A DNA stretch of 64,000 nt, taken from the NCBI GenBank assembly GCA_965199005.1, contig CBDAQK010000001.1, positions 1,364,001 to 1,428,000 on the forward strand. Direction: 5' to 3'. The translations under genes were made by a program, and so were the position numbers. Positions 45,010-53,099 of this stretch are shown here, piece by piece (the first letter of the stretch is position 1; each line of letters starts with the position of its first letter). This DNA is from LMUY01 sp965199005 (GTDB lineage: Bacteria; Pseudomonadota; Alphaproteobacteria; Acetobacterales; Acetobacteraceae). The notes under the pieces are model-generated. The model was not told the DNA's origin. It was given only the letters and a program-made list of their open reading frames with translations, and did no database searches.

Positions 45010-45830
45010 GCCGCAGCCGCCAGGGCACGGCTGACAACGATGCGCACGAGGTCCCGCCGGAACGCGGCGTCTGCCTGGGCATCCTCCATGGGGGTGATGG
45101 ACGCTGCAGCGGCGTCCGCCGCGCCAGCAGGGTCGCCGGCCTCCAGCAATGCCTCGGCGGCGGCAACGCGGCGTGGGGATGGCTCCGCCGCGCCGATGGT
45201 GATGGTGGGAGGCGCATCCGGCGGCAGTACCACAAGCGCCATGGCCATCGCGTAGTCGCCGGGGCGGCGGCTGACCTCGGCAAACCCGGCCCGGGTGCCG
45301 CGTGGCAGCAGCGGCAGATGGGCGGCCAGCAGCAGTTCCTCCTCCGCGAGGGCTGATTGCATGATGCCAGTGAAGAATCGCCCGGCCGGGATCATGCGGG
45401 TGCCGGTAGCGTGCCGAACCTCCATCTCCGCTCCGAGTGCCGTCGCCACCAGGCACCATTCGCTGGCCGGGTCGGCATGGGCCAGGCTGCCGCAGAAGGT
45501 GCCGCGGGTGCGGATGGGAGCATGGGCGATGTGGCGCACGATCTGGCGCAGCAATCGCCGGGTTGGCCCCTCCGCGGCCACCTCGAACGCGGCGTGGCGC
45601 ACCAGAGCAGGGATGCGCAGGCGGCCATCCCGCTCGTCCATCCGGTCCAGCCCGGCGATGCGGTTGATGTCCACCAAATGGGCGGGCATCGCCAGACGCA
45701 ACGCCATCATCGGCACCAGGCTCTGCCCCCCTGCCAGCACGCGGCCCCCCTCAGGCGCGTGGCGGGCGAGCAGATCGGCTGCATGCGCCACGCTGGCCGC
45801 GGCGTGGTGGATAAAGGGGGCAGATTTCAT
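45006..45830 (-). CDS. Molybdenum hydroxylase FAD-binding subunit
   Basis: CoxM-like flavoprotein, 274 residues. FAD motifs are RVLAGGQSLVPMMALRLA near the N-terminus and IRTRGTFCGSLAHADPASE in the middle. The first gene of the M-L-S operon; its stop overlaps the large-subunit start. Accessory genes for cofactor insertion (coxDEF type) are not in the window. Confidence 0.92.
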   Translation of the reverse strand: MKSAPFIHHAAASVAHAADLLARHAPEGGRVLAGGQSLVPMMALRLAMPAHLVDINRIAGLDRMDERDGRLRIPALVRHAAFEVAAEGPTRRLLRQIVRHIAHAPIRTRGTFCGSLAHADPASEWCLVATALGAEMEVRHATGTRMIPAGRFFTGIMQSALAEEELLLAAHLPLLPRGTRAGFAEVSRRPGDYAMAMALVVLPPDAPPTITIGAAEPSPRRVAAAEALLEAGDPAGAADAAAASITPMEDAQADAAFRRDLVRIVVSRALAAAA

Positions 45831-45971
45831 CCCTTATCCTCCCGGGCTGTAACGATGCGGGTCAAGCGCCGATCGTGGTCATTCGAGCTTGGGGCGGCGC
45901 CGGAGGCTTAACTAAAGCTCCATTAACCAATTGGTGGGACTGTGGGCGTGTGACCTGCGGAAAAAAATCGC

Positions 45972-47201
45972 ATGACCGAGCCTGTGCCAAGCCTCTCACC
46001 TGATCTCACGCCCCCCTGGATCTATGGCGCCGGTGAGTTGACACATCGCGCCTTTGGGGGGGCAAGCCTGGACGAGTTGCTCGAATTCGTGGACCGCCCG
46101 GCCTCCACCCTGAAGAAGGCGGCAGCCCACGCGCTCGATTGTGCGACGATTCACCAACTTGCCTTCCAGCCGCTGCAAGCCACTTCGTTGCAGATGGAAG
46201 CGCTGGGCTTGTGCCAACTCTATCGCGTCGCGTCGAAATCGGTCGGCAGCAAACCGTTGCGGCTGTTGGCGCTGATGGAGCCGGGCGATCTGATGATGAA
46301 CACGCCGCTCGATTTCCTGACCCGCTCCCTCAACGTGCAGTTGGACTTGCTCTATCTGCTCCCGGGGGTGCCGTTGCCCGATGCGATTCCGGATCACGAT
46401 GTGGCCTATATTGGCGGCGGTGACATCAACGCGCCCGAGGCGTTGGAGCGGCGTACGCGCCTCTACCGAACTTGGCCGCGCCCCGTCATCAACGACCCGG
46501 CTCAGGTGAGTCAACTCGCCCGGGCTTTGCTGGCGCGCAATTTGGCCGATGCACCGGGGATTTGCAGTCCCCTTTGTCGCAGGCTGACCCGCGCGGACGT
46601 GCTGGCCGGCATCGACACACCATATCCAGTGCTGATTCGCCCAGTTGGCTCGCACGCTGGGGCCAATTTGACCAAGGCCGACGGTCCGGCAGACATCGCT
46701 GCGTATTTGGGCCTCGTGCAAACCAACGAATACTACGTGACCCGATTCGAGGATTATCGCAGCCCCGATGGAATGTTCCGGAAGTATCGGATCGCGTTCT
46801 TCGACCGGCAGCCGTTTCTATGCCACATGGGCGTATCAGTGAACTGGATGATCCATTATTTGAATGCGGGTATGACCAGTAACGAAGACCGGCGTCTCGA
46901 TGAGGCGCAGGCTATGCTAGATTTTGACACAGGGTTCGCAGACCGTCACCGCGCAGCGTTTGAAACACTGAACGATCGGATTGGCTTGGACTACTATACG
47001 ATCGATTGCGGCGAGACCAAGGATGGCCGCCTGCTGATCTTCGAGGCCGACGCGGAGGCGATCGTCCACGATATGGACCCGCCTGACCTCTTTCCCTACA
47101 AAGCGCCCCAGATGAAGCGGGTTTTTGCTGCTTTCAACGTGATGCTGCACCGGAGAACCGTCGCCGACTCCATTGCGACGACGGTTCTCGATGCGGCCTA
47201 G
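45972..47201 (+). CDS. Orphan ATP-grasp-fold protein, function unknown
   Basis: A 409-residue soluble protein. Residues about 170-390 look like a RimK/glutathione-synthase type ATP-grasp domain: RPVINDP, then YPVLIRPVGSHAGANL for nucleotide binding, YYVTRFEDYRSPDGMFRKYR, and LDYYTIDCGETKDGRLLIFE followed by ADAEAIVHDMD. The usual Glu-x-Asn metal pair reads Glu-Ala-Asp. The N-terminal half is helical, TPR-like at most, with MEPGDLMMNTPLDF. Similar domains occur widely in alphaproteobacteria, often fused to TPR, with no established reaction. A peptide or amino-acid ligase is an inference. It sits alone between a molybdenum-enzyme operon and two secreted-protein genes. Confidence 0.72.
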   Translation: MTEPVPSLSPDLTPPWIYGAGELTHRAFGGASLDELLEFVDRPASTLKKAAAHALDCATIHQLAFQPLQATSLQMEALGLCQLYRVASKSVGSKPLRLLALMEPGDLMMNTPLDFLTRSLNVQLDLLYLLPGVPLPDAIPDHDVAYIGGGDINAPEALERRTRLYRTWPRPVINDPAQVSQLARALLARNLADAPGICSPLCRRLTRADVLAGIDTPYPVLIRPVGSHAGANLTKADGPADIAAYLGLVQTNEYYVTRFEDYRSPDGMFRKYRIAFFDRQPFLCHMGVSVNWMIHYLNAGMTSNEDRRLDEAQAMLDFDTGFADRHRAAFETLNDRIGLDYYTIDCGETKDGRLLIFEADAEAIVHDMDPPDLFPYKAPQMKRVFAAFNVMLHRRTVADSIATTVLDAA

Positions 47202-47329
47202 GCGAGTTTGGTATGTGGCTTTAGACCACCAGGGGATTGCACGGCGCCTCGAAGCGGTCGGCTAAAAGCCCGCCTTACGAGGGGCATGCGTTCACGGTGG
47301 GATACGGGTCTTTCCATAGAAACCCTATA

Positions 47330-47623
47330 TTAGTAGCCGTAACCGTAGGGCCTGGGAGGGTAATACCCCTCAGGGGCATAACCTTGCCCGGGGTAGTAGG
47401 CTTGTGGCTGCGCATAGCTTCCGGCCGGCGGCATTTCACGGCCCGGGCTGCCGTTGGTCGCCAACTGCTGCTGGTTCAGTTGGTCGACCTGCGAATCGCC
47501 GGTGTTGTTCCCGGCATCGACCCGGCGGTCAATGTTTGAATAAGGATGCGCCGCGTTAGCCGCGTGGGCCGCGATGGGAGCGGCGAGTAGGAGTGCACCA
47601 GCGAAGGCGACTGCGATCTTCAT
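47330..47623 (-). CDS. Small secreted Tyr/Pro/Gly-rich protein
   Basis: The 97-residue product has a clear signal peptide (cleavage near AHA). The mature part has a Gln/Asn-rich segment and a C-terminal tail with repeated Tyr-Pro-Gly elements (YYPGQGYAPEGYYPPRPYGY). Such tails are usually disordered envelope or matrix proteins. Nothing indicates enzymatic activity. Confidence 0.75.
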   Translation of the reverse strand: MKIAVAFAGALLLAAPIAAHAANAAHPYSNIDRRVDAGNNTGDSQVDQLNQQQLATNGSPGREMPPAGSYAQPQAYYPGQGYAPEGYYPPRPYGYGY

Positions 47624-47778
47624 GTCGATCTCCTATATTGAAAATCTAATTTCCCAACGCAGGTAGAGGCGCGAGGATGCATCGACTCGGCCTCAGATGA
47701 CGAAAGGTTCATCGGCTGGTTGAAGGGGTGCAGACTCAGTGGCACCATCATCATTCACTGCCTTGGAAGGAGAGTCGC

Positions 47779-48372
47779 ATGAAGAAACTTGCAGTAGCTG
47801 GACTTTGCGCGGGGCTTCTAGCTAGCCCATTGATTGCGAAGGCGGCTGAATTGCTCCTGGTCAACTCGGCCGGGCAGCCGGTCGCTATTGTGGTTCCCAT
47901 GGCTCAGACAATGCCGATGCCATCGGTATTCCCCATGGCCGACATCTTTGCCGAACAAGATGCCATGATGCGCCGGATGATGAACGACATCCAGACGCTA
48001 CAGACCGCGGCGTTCGCCAGTCCTCGAGGCATGATCCCGGCTGGGATGGGCCTGAATGGGATCAACCCAGGGCCAGGCTCGACTTTGGTGATGTCCAGCT
48101 TCAGTAGCGGACAGGGCTCGTGCAGCCGGACGATCAGCTACGAAGGGCAACCCGGCGGCGCGGCCCCCATCGTGCACGTGCAGCAGTCGGGGAATGCATG
48201 CGGAGCGCTGCCTGTGATGAACCCCCGTGCGACCGTCCCGGTGGCGGAGCCGGAGCAGATTGCACCGGAGCGCGAACATGTCGCCCCAACGCCGGCGACA
48301 CCCGGCGGCACGCAGCTATACCGGATCGACTACCGTCATAAGGTGACTGCTCCACAGACGCATCGCGGCTGA
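47779..48372 (+). CDS. Secreted hypothetical protein, 197 residues
   Basis: Starts at ATG 47779 with GGAAGGAGAG just upstream; a longer frame begins at 47728 but lacks such a site. The signal peptide is cleaved near AKAAE. Met-rich segments (PMAQTMPMPSVFPMADIF, MMRRMMNDIQ) and two Cys, in SCSRTISYEG and NACGALPV, are the notable features. The Met-rich part could bind copper or act as an oxidation sink, but this is a guess. Confidence 0.75.
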   Translation: MKKLAVAGLCAGLLASPLIAKAAELLLVNSAGQPVAIVVPMAQTMPMPSVFPMADIFAEQDAMMRRMMNDIQTLQTAAFASPRGMIPAGMGLNGINPGPGSTLVMSSFSSGQGSCSRTISYEGQPGGAAPIVHVQQSGNACGALPVMNPRATVPVAEPEQIAPEREHVAPTPATPGGTQLYRIDYRHKVTAPQTHRG

Positions 48373-48381
48373 CCCCTCACC

Positions 48382-48415
48382 AAAAACCCATCGTCCGGCT
48401 CGGTCGGACGATGGG
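48382..48415 (-). terminator. Intrinsic terminator of carD
   Basis: CCCATCGTCCG (48387-48397) and CGGACGATGGG (48405-48415) form a perfect 11-base stem with a 7-base loop. On the minus strand it is followed by five T (48386-48382). It lies 10 bases after the carD stop. On the plus strand it may also stop the secreted-protein transcript. Confidence 0.85.
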
Positions 48416-48424
48416 CTGGTGCCT

Positions 48425-49426
48425 TTAGACAGTCTTCAAGAAGTCCCCGAGCTTGGTGACCGCCGTCGGCTTGTCGGTCTTGTCCAGCGCGGCCAACTCG
48501 GCTGCCAGGCGGTCCATCGCTGCCTCATAAATCTGGCGCTCGCTGAAGCTCTGGTCTGGTTGGCCGGCATTGCGGTGCAGGTCGCGCACGACCTCGGCAA
48601 TGGCAATCGGGTCGCCGCTGTTGATCTTCGCCTCGTATTCCTGCGCCCGGCGCGACCACATCGTCCGCTTGATCCGCGCCCGGCCCTTAAGCACCGCCAT
48701 CGCATCATCGAACATCTTGCGCGTCGCGAGTTTGCGTAGCCCGGCCGACCGAGCCTTTGCGACGGGAACACGCAGCGTCATGCGGTTCTCCTCGAAGGTG
48801 ATGTGGATCAGTTCCAGCCTATGGCCGGCGATCTCCTCGGTGGCGATCCTCTCGACCTTGCCCACACCGTGGGTCGGGTAGACCACATGATCACCCTCGT
48901 GAAAGATTTCCGCCTTCGCCGGCATACGGGCGTGCATGATCGGCCGGTTCGGCACGCCGGGCATGTGGCCGGGTAGCCGCGGGGCAACGCGGTTGGACAC
49001 GGGCGGCAAGCCTTCATCCTCTTCCTCGTCATCCTCGAGCGGAACGGCATCGACTTCGGCGTCGAGGTCTTCGTCGGAGACTGCTTCGATATCGTCGTCC
49101 CCAACGAGTGCTTCGATCGCGACTGGATCGGAGCCCAAATCGTGGATCGGGGCGACGTCACCCATGGCAGCGAGGTCATCCAGGCCTGCTGGTTCGTCTG
49201 CGGCGGCTTGCTCGTCGATGTCGTGCTCAACAGGATGGTCAGCGACGGGGCTTAGGGGGGATGAATCGTGCTCACCGGGGGTCTTGGCGCGGGTGGGCTG
49301 GTTGATCGTATCTATGGTGTTCAACTCCGTCTTCTTCCTCGAGGCTTTGGACGGCGAATGGATGGGAGGGTCCGCCTTGGCAGCCTTGCGGGCTTTGCCA
49401 GTGCTGCCGGACCCCGCCTCTGCCAT
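48425..49426 (-). CDS. CarD-family transcriptional regulator with acidic N-terminal extension
   Basis: CarD/CdnL proteins bind RNA polymerase beta and stabilise open promoter complexes, as at rRNA promoters. The 333-residue protein has a Lys/Ser-rich start, an acidic stretch around residues 100-140 (DDEEEDEG), then the RNA-polymerase-interacting domain starting with HEGDHVVYPTHGVGKV near residue 177 and the helical C-terminal domain with KRTMWSRRAQEYEAKINSGD. Most CarD proteins are about 170 residues, so the N-terminal half is extra. It is followed by the terminator above. Confidence 0.88.
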   Translation of the reverse strand: MAEAGSGSTGKARKAAKADPPIHSPSKASRKKTELNTIDTINQPTRAKTPGEHDSSPLSPVADHPVEHDIDEQAAADEPAGLDDLAAMGDVAPIHDLGSDPVAIEALVGDDDIEAVSDEDLDAEVDAVPLEDDEEEDEGLPPVSNRVAPRLPGHMPGVPNRPIMHARMPAKAEIFHEGDHVVYPTHGVGKVERIATEEIAGHRLELIHITFEENRMTLRVPVAKARSAGLRKLATRKMFDDAMAVLKGRARIKRTMWSRRAQEYEAKINSGDPIAIAEVVRDLHRNAGQPDQSFSERQIYEAAMDRLAAELAALDKTDKPTAVTKLGDFLKTV

Positions 49427-49604
49427 CGCCAGCCCCTCTGTGCGAACGGCCCGGTCAAGCCAACAGGCGTGACGAGGGGCCGCGGTTCATGGATCGGGCG
49501 CTCACCACGAGCGGTGCGCGCACGCCGGAGCCATAGCACAAAAAGAGGTTAGCGTCAGCCCTGACGTACACCGGGGCGGCCGCGGCGCCCGCGTTCTTCC
49601 GGCA

Positions 49605-49937
49605 CTATCCCTTGCCGGGCTCTGGCGAGAACAGCGCAGCCTTGCCGGGCTTGTCCTTCCACTCATCCGCGTCATCCGGGGGCGTGCCCTTCCGGGTGAT
49701 ATTGGGCCATTGCATCGCAAATGTGCGGTTCTGCTCCACCCAGGCGGATGCGCGGTCATCGCTATCCGGCACAATCGCCTCAGCCGGGCACTCCGGTTCG
49801 CACACGCCGCAATCGATGCATTCGTCCGGATGGATCATCAGCATATTCTCGCCGACGTAAAAGCAGTCGACGGGGCACACCTCGACGCAGTCCATATATT
49901 TGCAGCGGATGCAATTCTCGGTGACCACGTAGGTCAT
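49605..49937 (-). CDS. fdxA: 7Fe ferredoxin FdxA
   Basis: Seven-iron ferredoxin, 110 residues from ATG 49937. The N-terminal cluster ligands are in CIRCKYMDCVEVCPVDC and the second set in CIDCGVCEPECP; the C-terminal extension with WPNITRKG is typical of the FdxA type. A start seven codons upstream is possible. The fdxA-carD order is a known alphaproteobacterial arrangement. Confidence 0.94.
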   Translation of the reverse strand: MTYVVTENCIRCKYMDCVEVCPVDCFYVGENMLMIHPDECIDCGVCEPECPAEAIVPDSDDRASAWVEQNRTFAMQWPNITRKGTPPDDADEWKDKPGKAALFSPEPGKG

Positions 49938-49991
49938 CACCCTGGCTCCTACGATCAAACCGGTTTTCCGGTTGCGCGGTATGCCGTCGTT

Positions 49992-50315
49992 TCAGCCAGT
50001 ACGCAAGAAGTCGGAAGGGAGGGTTTCGGAACTCTGTGGCTCGGCCAGCTCCTCATACAAGGTCCGCGCCTCCGCCGGAGGGCCGCGGCGGGTTGCCAGC
50101 GCCACCACGCGGACGATTCGGACGCCGCGGGCAAGCGGGAGGGTAAGGATGTCGCCACAGCGCAGCCGGGCATGCGGTTTGTCGGTGGGCTGGCGGTTGA
50201 TGCGGACACTGCCCTCCGTCACCCAGAGGGCGCAGTTCGACCGCATTTTCATGAACCGTGCGCACCACAGCCATTTGTCCAGCCGCTGCCAGGTTTTGTC
50301 CTCCGCCTCGCTCAA
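49992..50315 (-). CDS. S4-domain RNA-binding protein (HslR-like)
   Basis: A 107-residue protein with an S4 domain: RLDKWLWCARFMKMRSNC, then VRINRQPTDKPHARLRCGD. HslR-like proteins bind stalled 50S subunits with nascent chain. Its start TTG 50315 overlaps the helicase TGA as TTGA. It is followed by fdxA. Confidence 0.88.
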   Translation of the reverse strand: MSEAEDKTWQRLDKWLWCARFMKMRSNCALWVTEGSVRINRQPTDKPHARLRCGDILTLPLARGVRIVRVVALATRRGPPAEARTLYEELAEPQSSETLPSDFLRTG

Positions 50316-52810
50316 GGATGGCGACGCAGGGCAGCGAGGGCGGCAAACGGTCCGTCGGACCGGGCGGGGACAGCCGGTAACGATTGGCGCGCCCGGGTGG
50401 AGGTTCGTCCAGCCCCGGCGGCTAGCATCTGCGGCGCGGGCGGCCCGAATGCCTCTGGCTCCAGCACGGTTGCCGGCATGACCCGGGCCCCGAGGGCGCG
50501 CAACACGGCGGGCAGCAGCTCGGCCCGGATCGACAGGCGCGAGGCGAGGTGGGGCGGGAGGGTGGTGGCCCCCCGGCGGGTGGCATAGGCAAGCTCGGCC
50601 GCGACGCGTTCGGCCACGTCCAGCCGCAGCAGCACCGGCCCGGCATCGAACCACCCCAAGGTGGCCGCAAACCCCGGCGGCCATGCGCAGGGCGCTGACA
50701 GAGATACGGTTCCAGCAGCGGGAACCTTGGGGGGCGACGTTCGGTTGGCGACGGCCCATAGCAAGGCCCGCAAGACCATGGCCCGGGGCTTCAACGCGGC
50801 AGGATGATACAATCCGAACCGCCCGGCGCGGACGCCCATTGCCTTCAGCCGCGCCCGGTCCGGGGCGGGCAAGTGAATGGGGGGAGCCACGCCGCCCGCC
50901 TCCCCCAGCTGGTGCAGCGCGCCCCGTAACGCCGGATCGCCCGACTCGGCCAATCGCAAGACGGGGTCCAACTCCGCCGCCACCGCCGCCGCCATGAAAG
51001 CCTGCAGCCGCACCCGGATGCGCTCGCGCTGGGGGCCGTCGAGGTATTCGCTATCCGCCACCTCCACCAGGGGGTGCAGCAGGGTGGCACCGGGCCGCAG
51101 CCGGGCGACCGCGCCTCCGCCCCAACTGATCCGGCCATCCGGCCCAAGGGTGATGGCGGAGTCGGGCTCCCCCACCAACGCCTCCACCCGGCGGGGCATC
51201 TCCTGCCGCAGGGCCCGCCGGGCAGCGCGCAGCACCAGCCGCTTCTCCTCGCCGACCGCCGCCGGGTCCGGGGTGAAGCCAAAGCCCTCCACCAGGCCGA
51301 CCGAGTGGCCTTCGACGACCACCTCGCCGCGGGCCGTGACGGCGGAGAGCAGGGCTTCGCCCTCGGTATTCTCCAACCGGCGGATCAACAGGGTGGAACG
51401 GCGGTCGACGAATCGCGCTGTCAACTTCTCGTGCAATGCGTCTGACAGCTTGTCTTCGACGGCACGCGCCCGGTCCTGCATGCCGGCCGCATCCCGCACC
51501 CAGCCGGGGCGGGCAGCGATGTAAGACCATACCCTTACCCCGGACAGGCGCTGCATCAGCGTGTCGATGTCTCCGTCGGCGCGGTCCAGCATCGCAACCT
51601 GACCGTCCAGCCAGTCCGCGGGCAAATGGCCCTCCCGCGCGAGGTGGTCGAAGACGCGGGCGCAGAAGCGGGCATGGCTGTCGTCGGCGAGTTTGCGAAA
51701 GTCCGGGATTTGGCAGGCATCCCACAGCGTCCGTACCATCCTGCGTCCAATGGCGAGGTCCCGCACCTTGGTCTCCCGCGCGAGCGCCGCCAGGGTCGTG
51801 AGGTCGGAGGCATCGCGGCCTCGCACCAGGCCTGGACGCGGCGGCGGCGCCTGCAGGCTGGCAAGCAGCCGGTCAACGTGGTCGAACTCGAGGGTGCTGT
51901 TCCGCCAGGCGATCTGCTCCAGCGGATCGAAGCGGTGATCCTGGACGGCTTCGGCCAGGTCCGCGTCGATCGGCGCGCAGCCGCCGGTGGTGCCGAACGT
52001 GCCGTCCCGCATGCCGCGCCCCGCACGCCCGGCAATTTGCGCGACCTCGCTGGCGGTGAGGCGGCGCGGGCGATGGCCGTCGAACTTGCCGAGGCGCGCG
52101 AAGGCGACGTGGTCGACGTCCATGTTCAGCCCCATCCCGATCGCGTCGGTTGCGACCAGGAAGTCGACCTCCTTCTCCTGATACAGGGCGACCTGCGCGT
52201 TGCGCGTGCGGGGCGACAGGCGGCCCATGACCACCGCGCATCCCCCCCGCCGCCGGCGAATCAATTCCGCGATGGCGTAGACCTCGTCCGCGGAGAAGGC
52301 GACCACCGCGCTGCGGGGTGGTAGGCGGACCAATTTTTCGGGGCCGGTGAAGCTGAGTTGGGACAGGCGGGGCCGGGTCGTGACTTCCGCTTGCGGCACC
52401 AGCCGTTGCAGCAAGGGGCGGATGGTCTCGGCACCGAGGAACATCGTTTCGACCATGCCGCGCGCATGTAGCAGCCGGTCGGTAAAGATGTGGCCGCGGT
52501 CGGCGTCGGCGCAGAGCTGGATCTCGTCCACCGCGACGAATTCGGCCGCGCGGTCGAGCGGCATGGCTTCGACCGTGCAGGCGAACCAGCGCGCATCCGG
52601 TGGAACGATCTTCTCTTCTCCGGTGATGAGCGCGACGTGTTTGGCGCCCTTTTGGGCTACCATGCGGTCATAGTTCTCGCGCGCGAGCAGGCGCAGCGGA
52701 AACCCGATGATGCCGGACGAGTGCGCGAGCAGACGCTCGATCGCGAGGTGAGTCTTGCCCGTGTTGGTCGGCCCTAGCACGGCCTTCACACGTGGGGGGA
52801 AGCCGGACAT
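50312..52810 (-). CDS. SUV3-like DEAD/DExH RNA helicase
   Basis: Helicase related to the mitochondrial degradosome helicase SUV3, 832 residues from ATG 52810. Walker A is GPTNTGKT at residues 13-20, motif II VDEIQL, motif VI-type AQIAGRAGRGMRDG, and GMGLNMDVDHVAF. The C-terminal half has a helical SUV3-type region and a long variable tail. A longer frame begins at 52867. The order helicase-S4-fdxA-carD is conserved in alphaproteobacteria; its substrate is unknown. Confidence 0.88.
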   Translation of the reverse strand: MSGFPPRVKAVLGPTNTGKTHLAIERLLAHSSGIIGFPLRLLARENYDRMVAQKGAKHVALITGEEKIVPPDARWFACTVEAMPLDRAAEFVAVDEIQLCADADRGHIFTDRLLHARGMVETMFLGAETIRPLLQRLVPQAEVTTRPRLSQLSFTGPEKLVRLPPRSAVVAFSADEVYAIAELIRRRRGGCAVVMGRLSPRTRNAQVALYQEKEVDFLVATDAIGMGLNMDVDHVAFARLGKFDGHRPRRLTASEVAQIAGRAGRGMRDGTFGTTGGCAPIDADLAEAVQDHRFDPLEQIAWRNSTLEFDHVDRLLASLQAPPPRPGLVRGRDASDLTTLAALARETKVRDLAIGRRMVRTLWDACQIPDFRKLADDSHARFCARVFDHLAREGHLPADWLDGQVAMLDRADGDIDTLMQRLSGVRVWSYIAARPGWVRDAAGMQDRARAVEDKLSDALHEKLTARFVDRRSTLLIRRLENTEGEALLSAVTARGEVVVEGHSVGLVEGFGFTPDPAAVGEEKRLVLRAARRALRQEMPRRVEALVGEPDSAITLGPDGRISWGGGAVARLRPGATLLHPLVEVADSEYLDGPQRERIRVRLQAFMAAAVAAELDPVLRLAESGDPALRGALHQLGEAGGVAPPIHLPAPDRARLKAMGVRAGRFGLYHPAALKPRAMVLRALLWAVANRTSPPKVPAAGTVSLSAPCAWPPGFAATLGWFDAGPVLLRLDVAERVAAELAYATRRGATTLPPHLASRLSIRAELLPAVLRALGARVMPATVLEPEAFGPPAPQMLAAGAGRTSTRARQSLPAVPARSDGPFAALAALRRHP

Positions 52811-53099
52811 GGGTAAATGGTTGGTCGAAGCTGGGACAAATGCAAGCTGTATCAAATTCAGCAGCAATTCTCAGTTTTGCCGGGCTTGTGTAACGATCTG
52901 CGGAGGCCCTATGCGGTTTCGGCAAGGCTGGCGCTTGGAGCCTTCGGGGTCAGAGGTGAAAATTACGATGCATCGCCGCAAGTCATCCCGAAAATGTCGC
53001 CTGAGTTGCTCGTGTTGATAGTTTGGATAAACTTTCGGGTAGATCCCCTTCGCTCTGTTACACAGTTTGACACTGCCGCCGCTTGTCAGGGAGGTCGGC

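Noticed and set aside
44185..45255. Long plus-strand frame over the molybdenum hydroxylase operon
   Set aside because: It is an antisense shadow of the large and FAD subunits.
47330..47623. RiPP (graspetide-type) precursor for the nearby ATP-grasp protein
   Set aside because: It has a Sec signal peptide and a low-complexity tail without the Thr/Glu or Ser/Glu repeats of graspetide cores.
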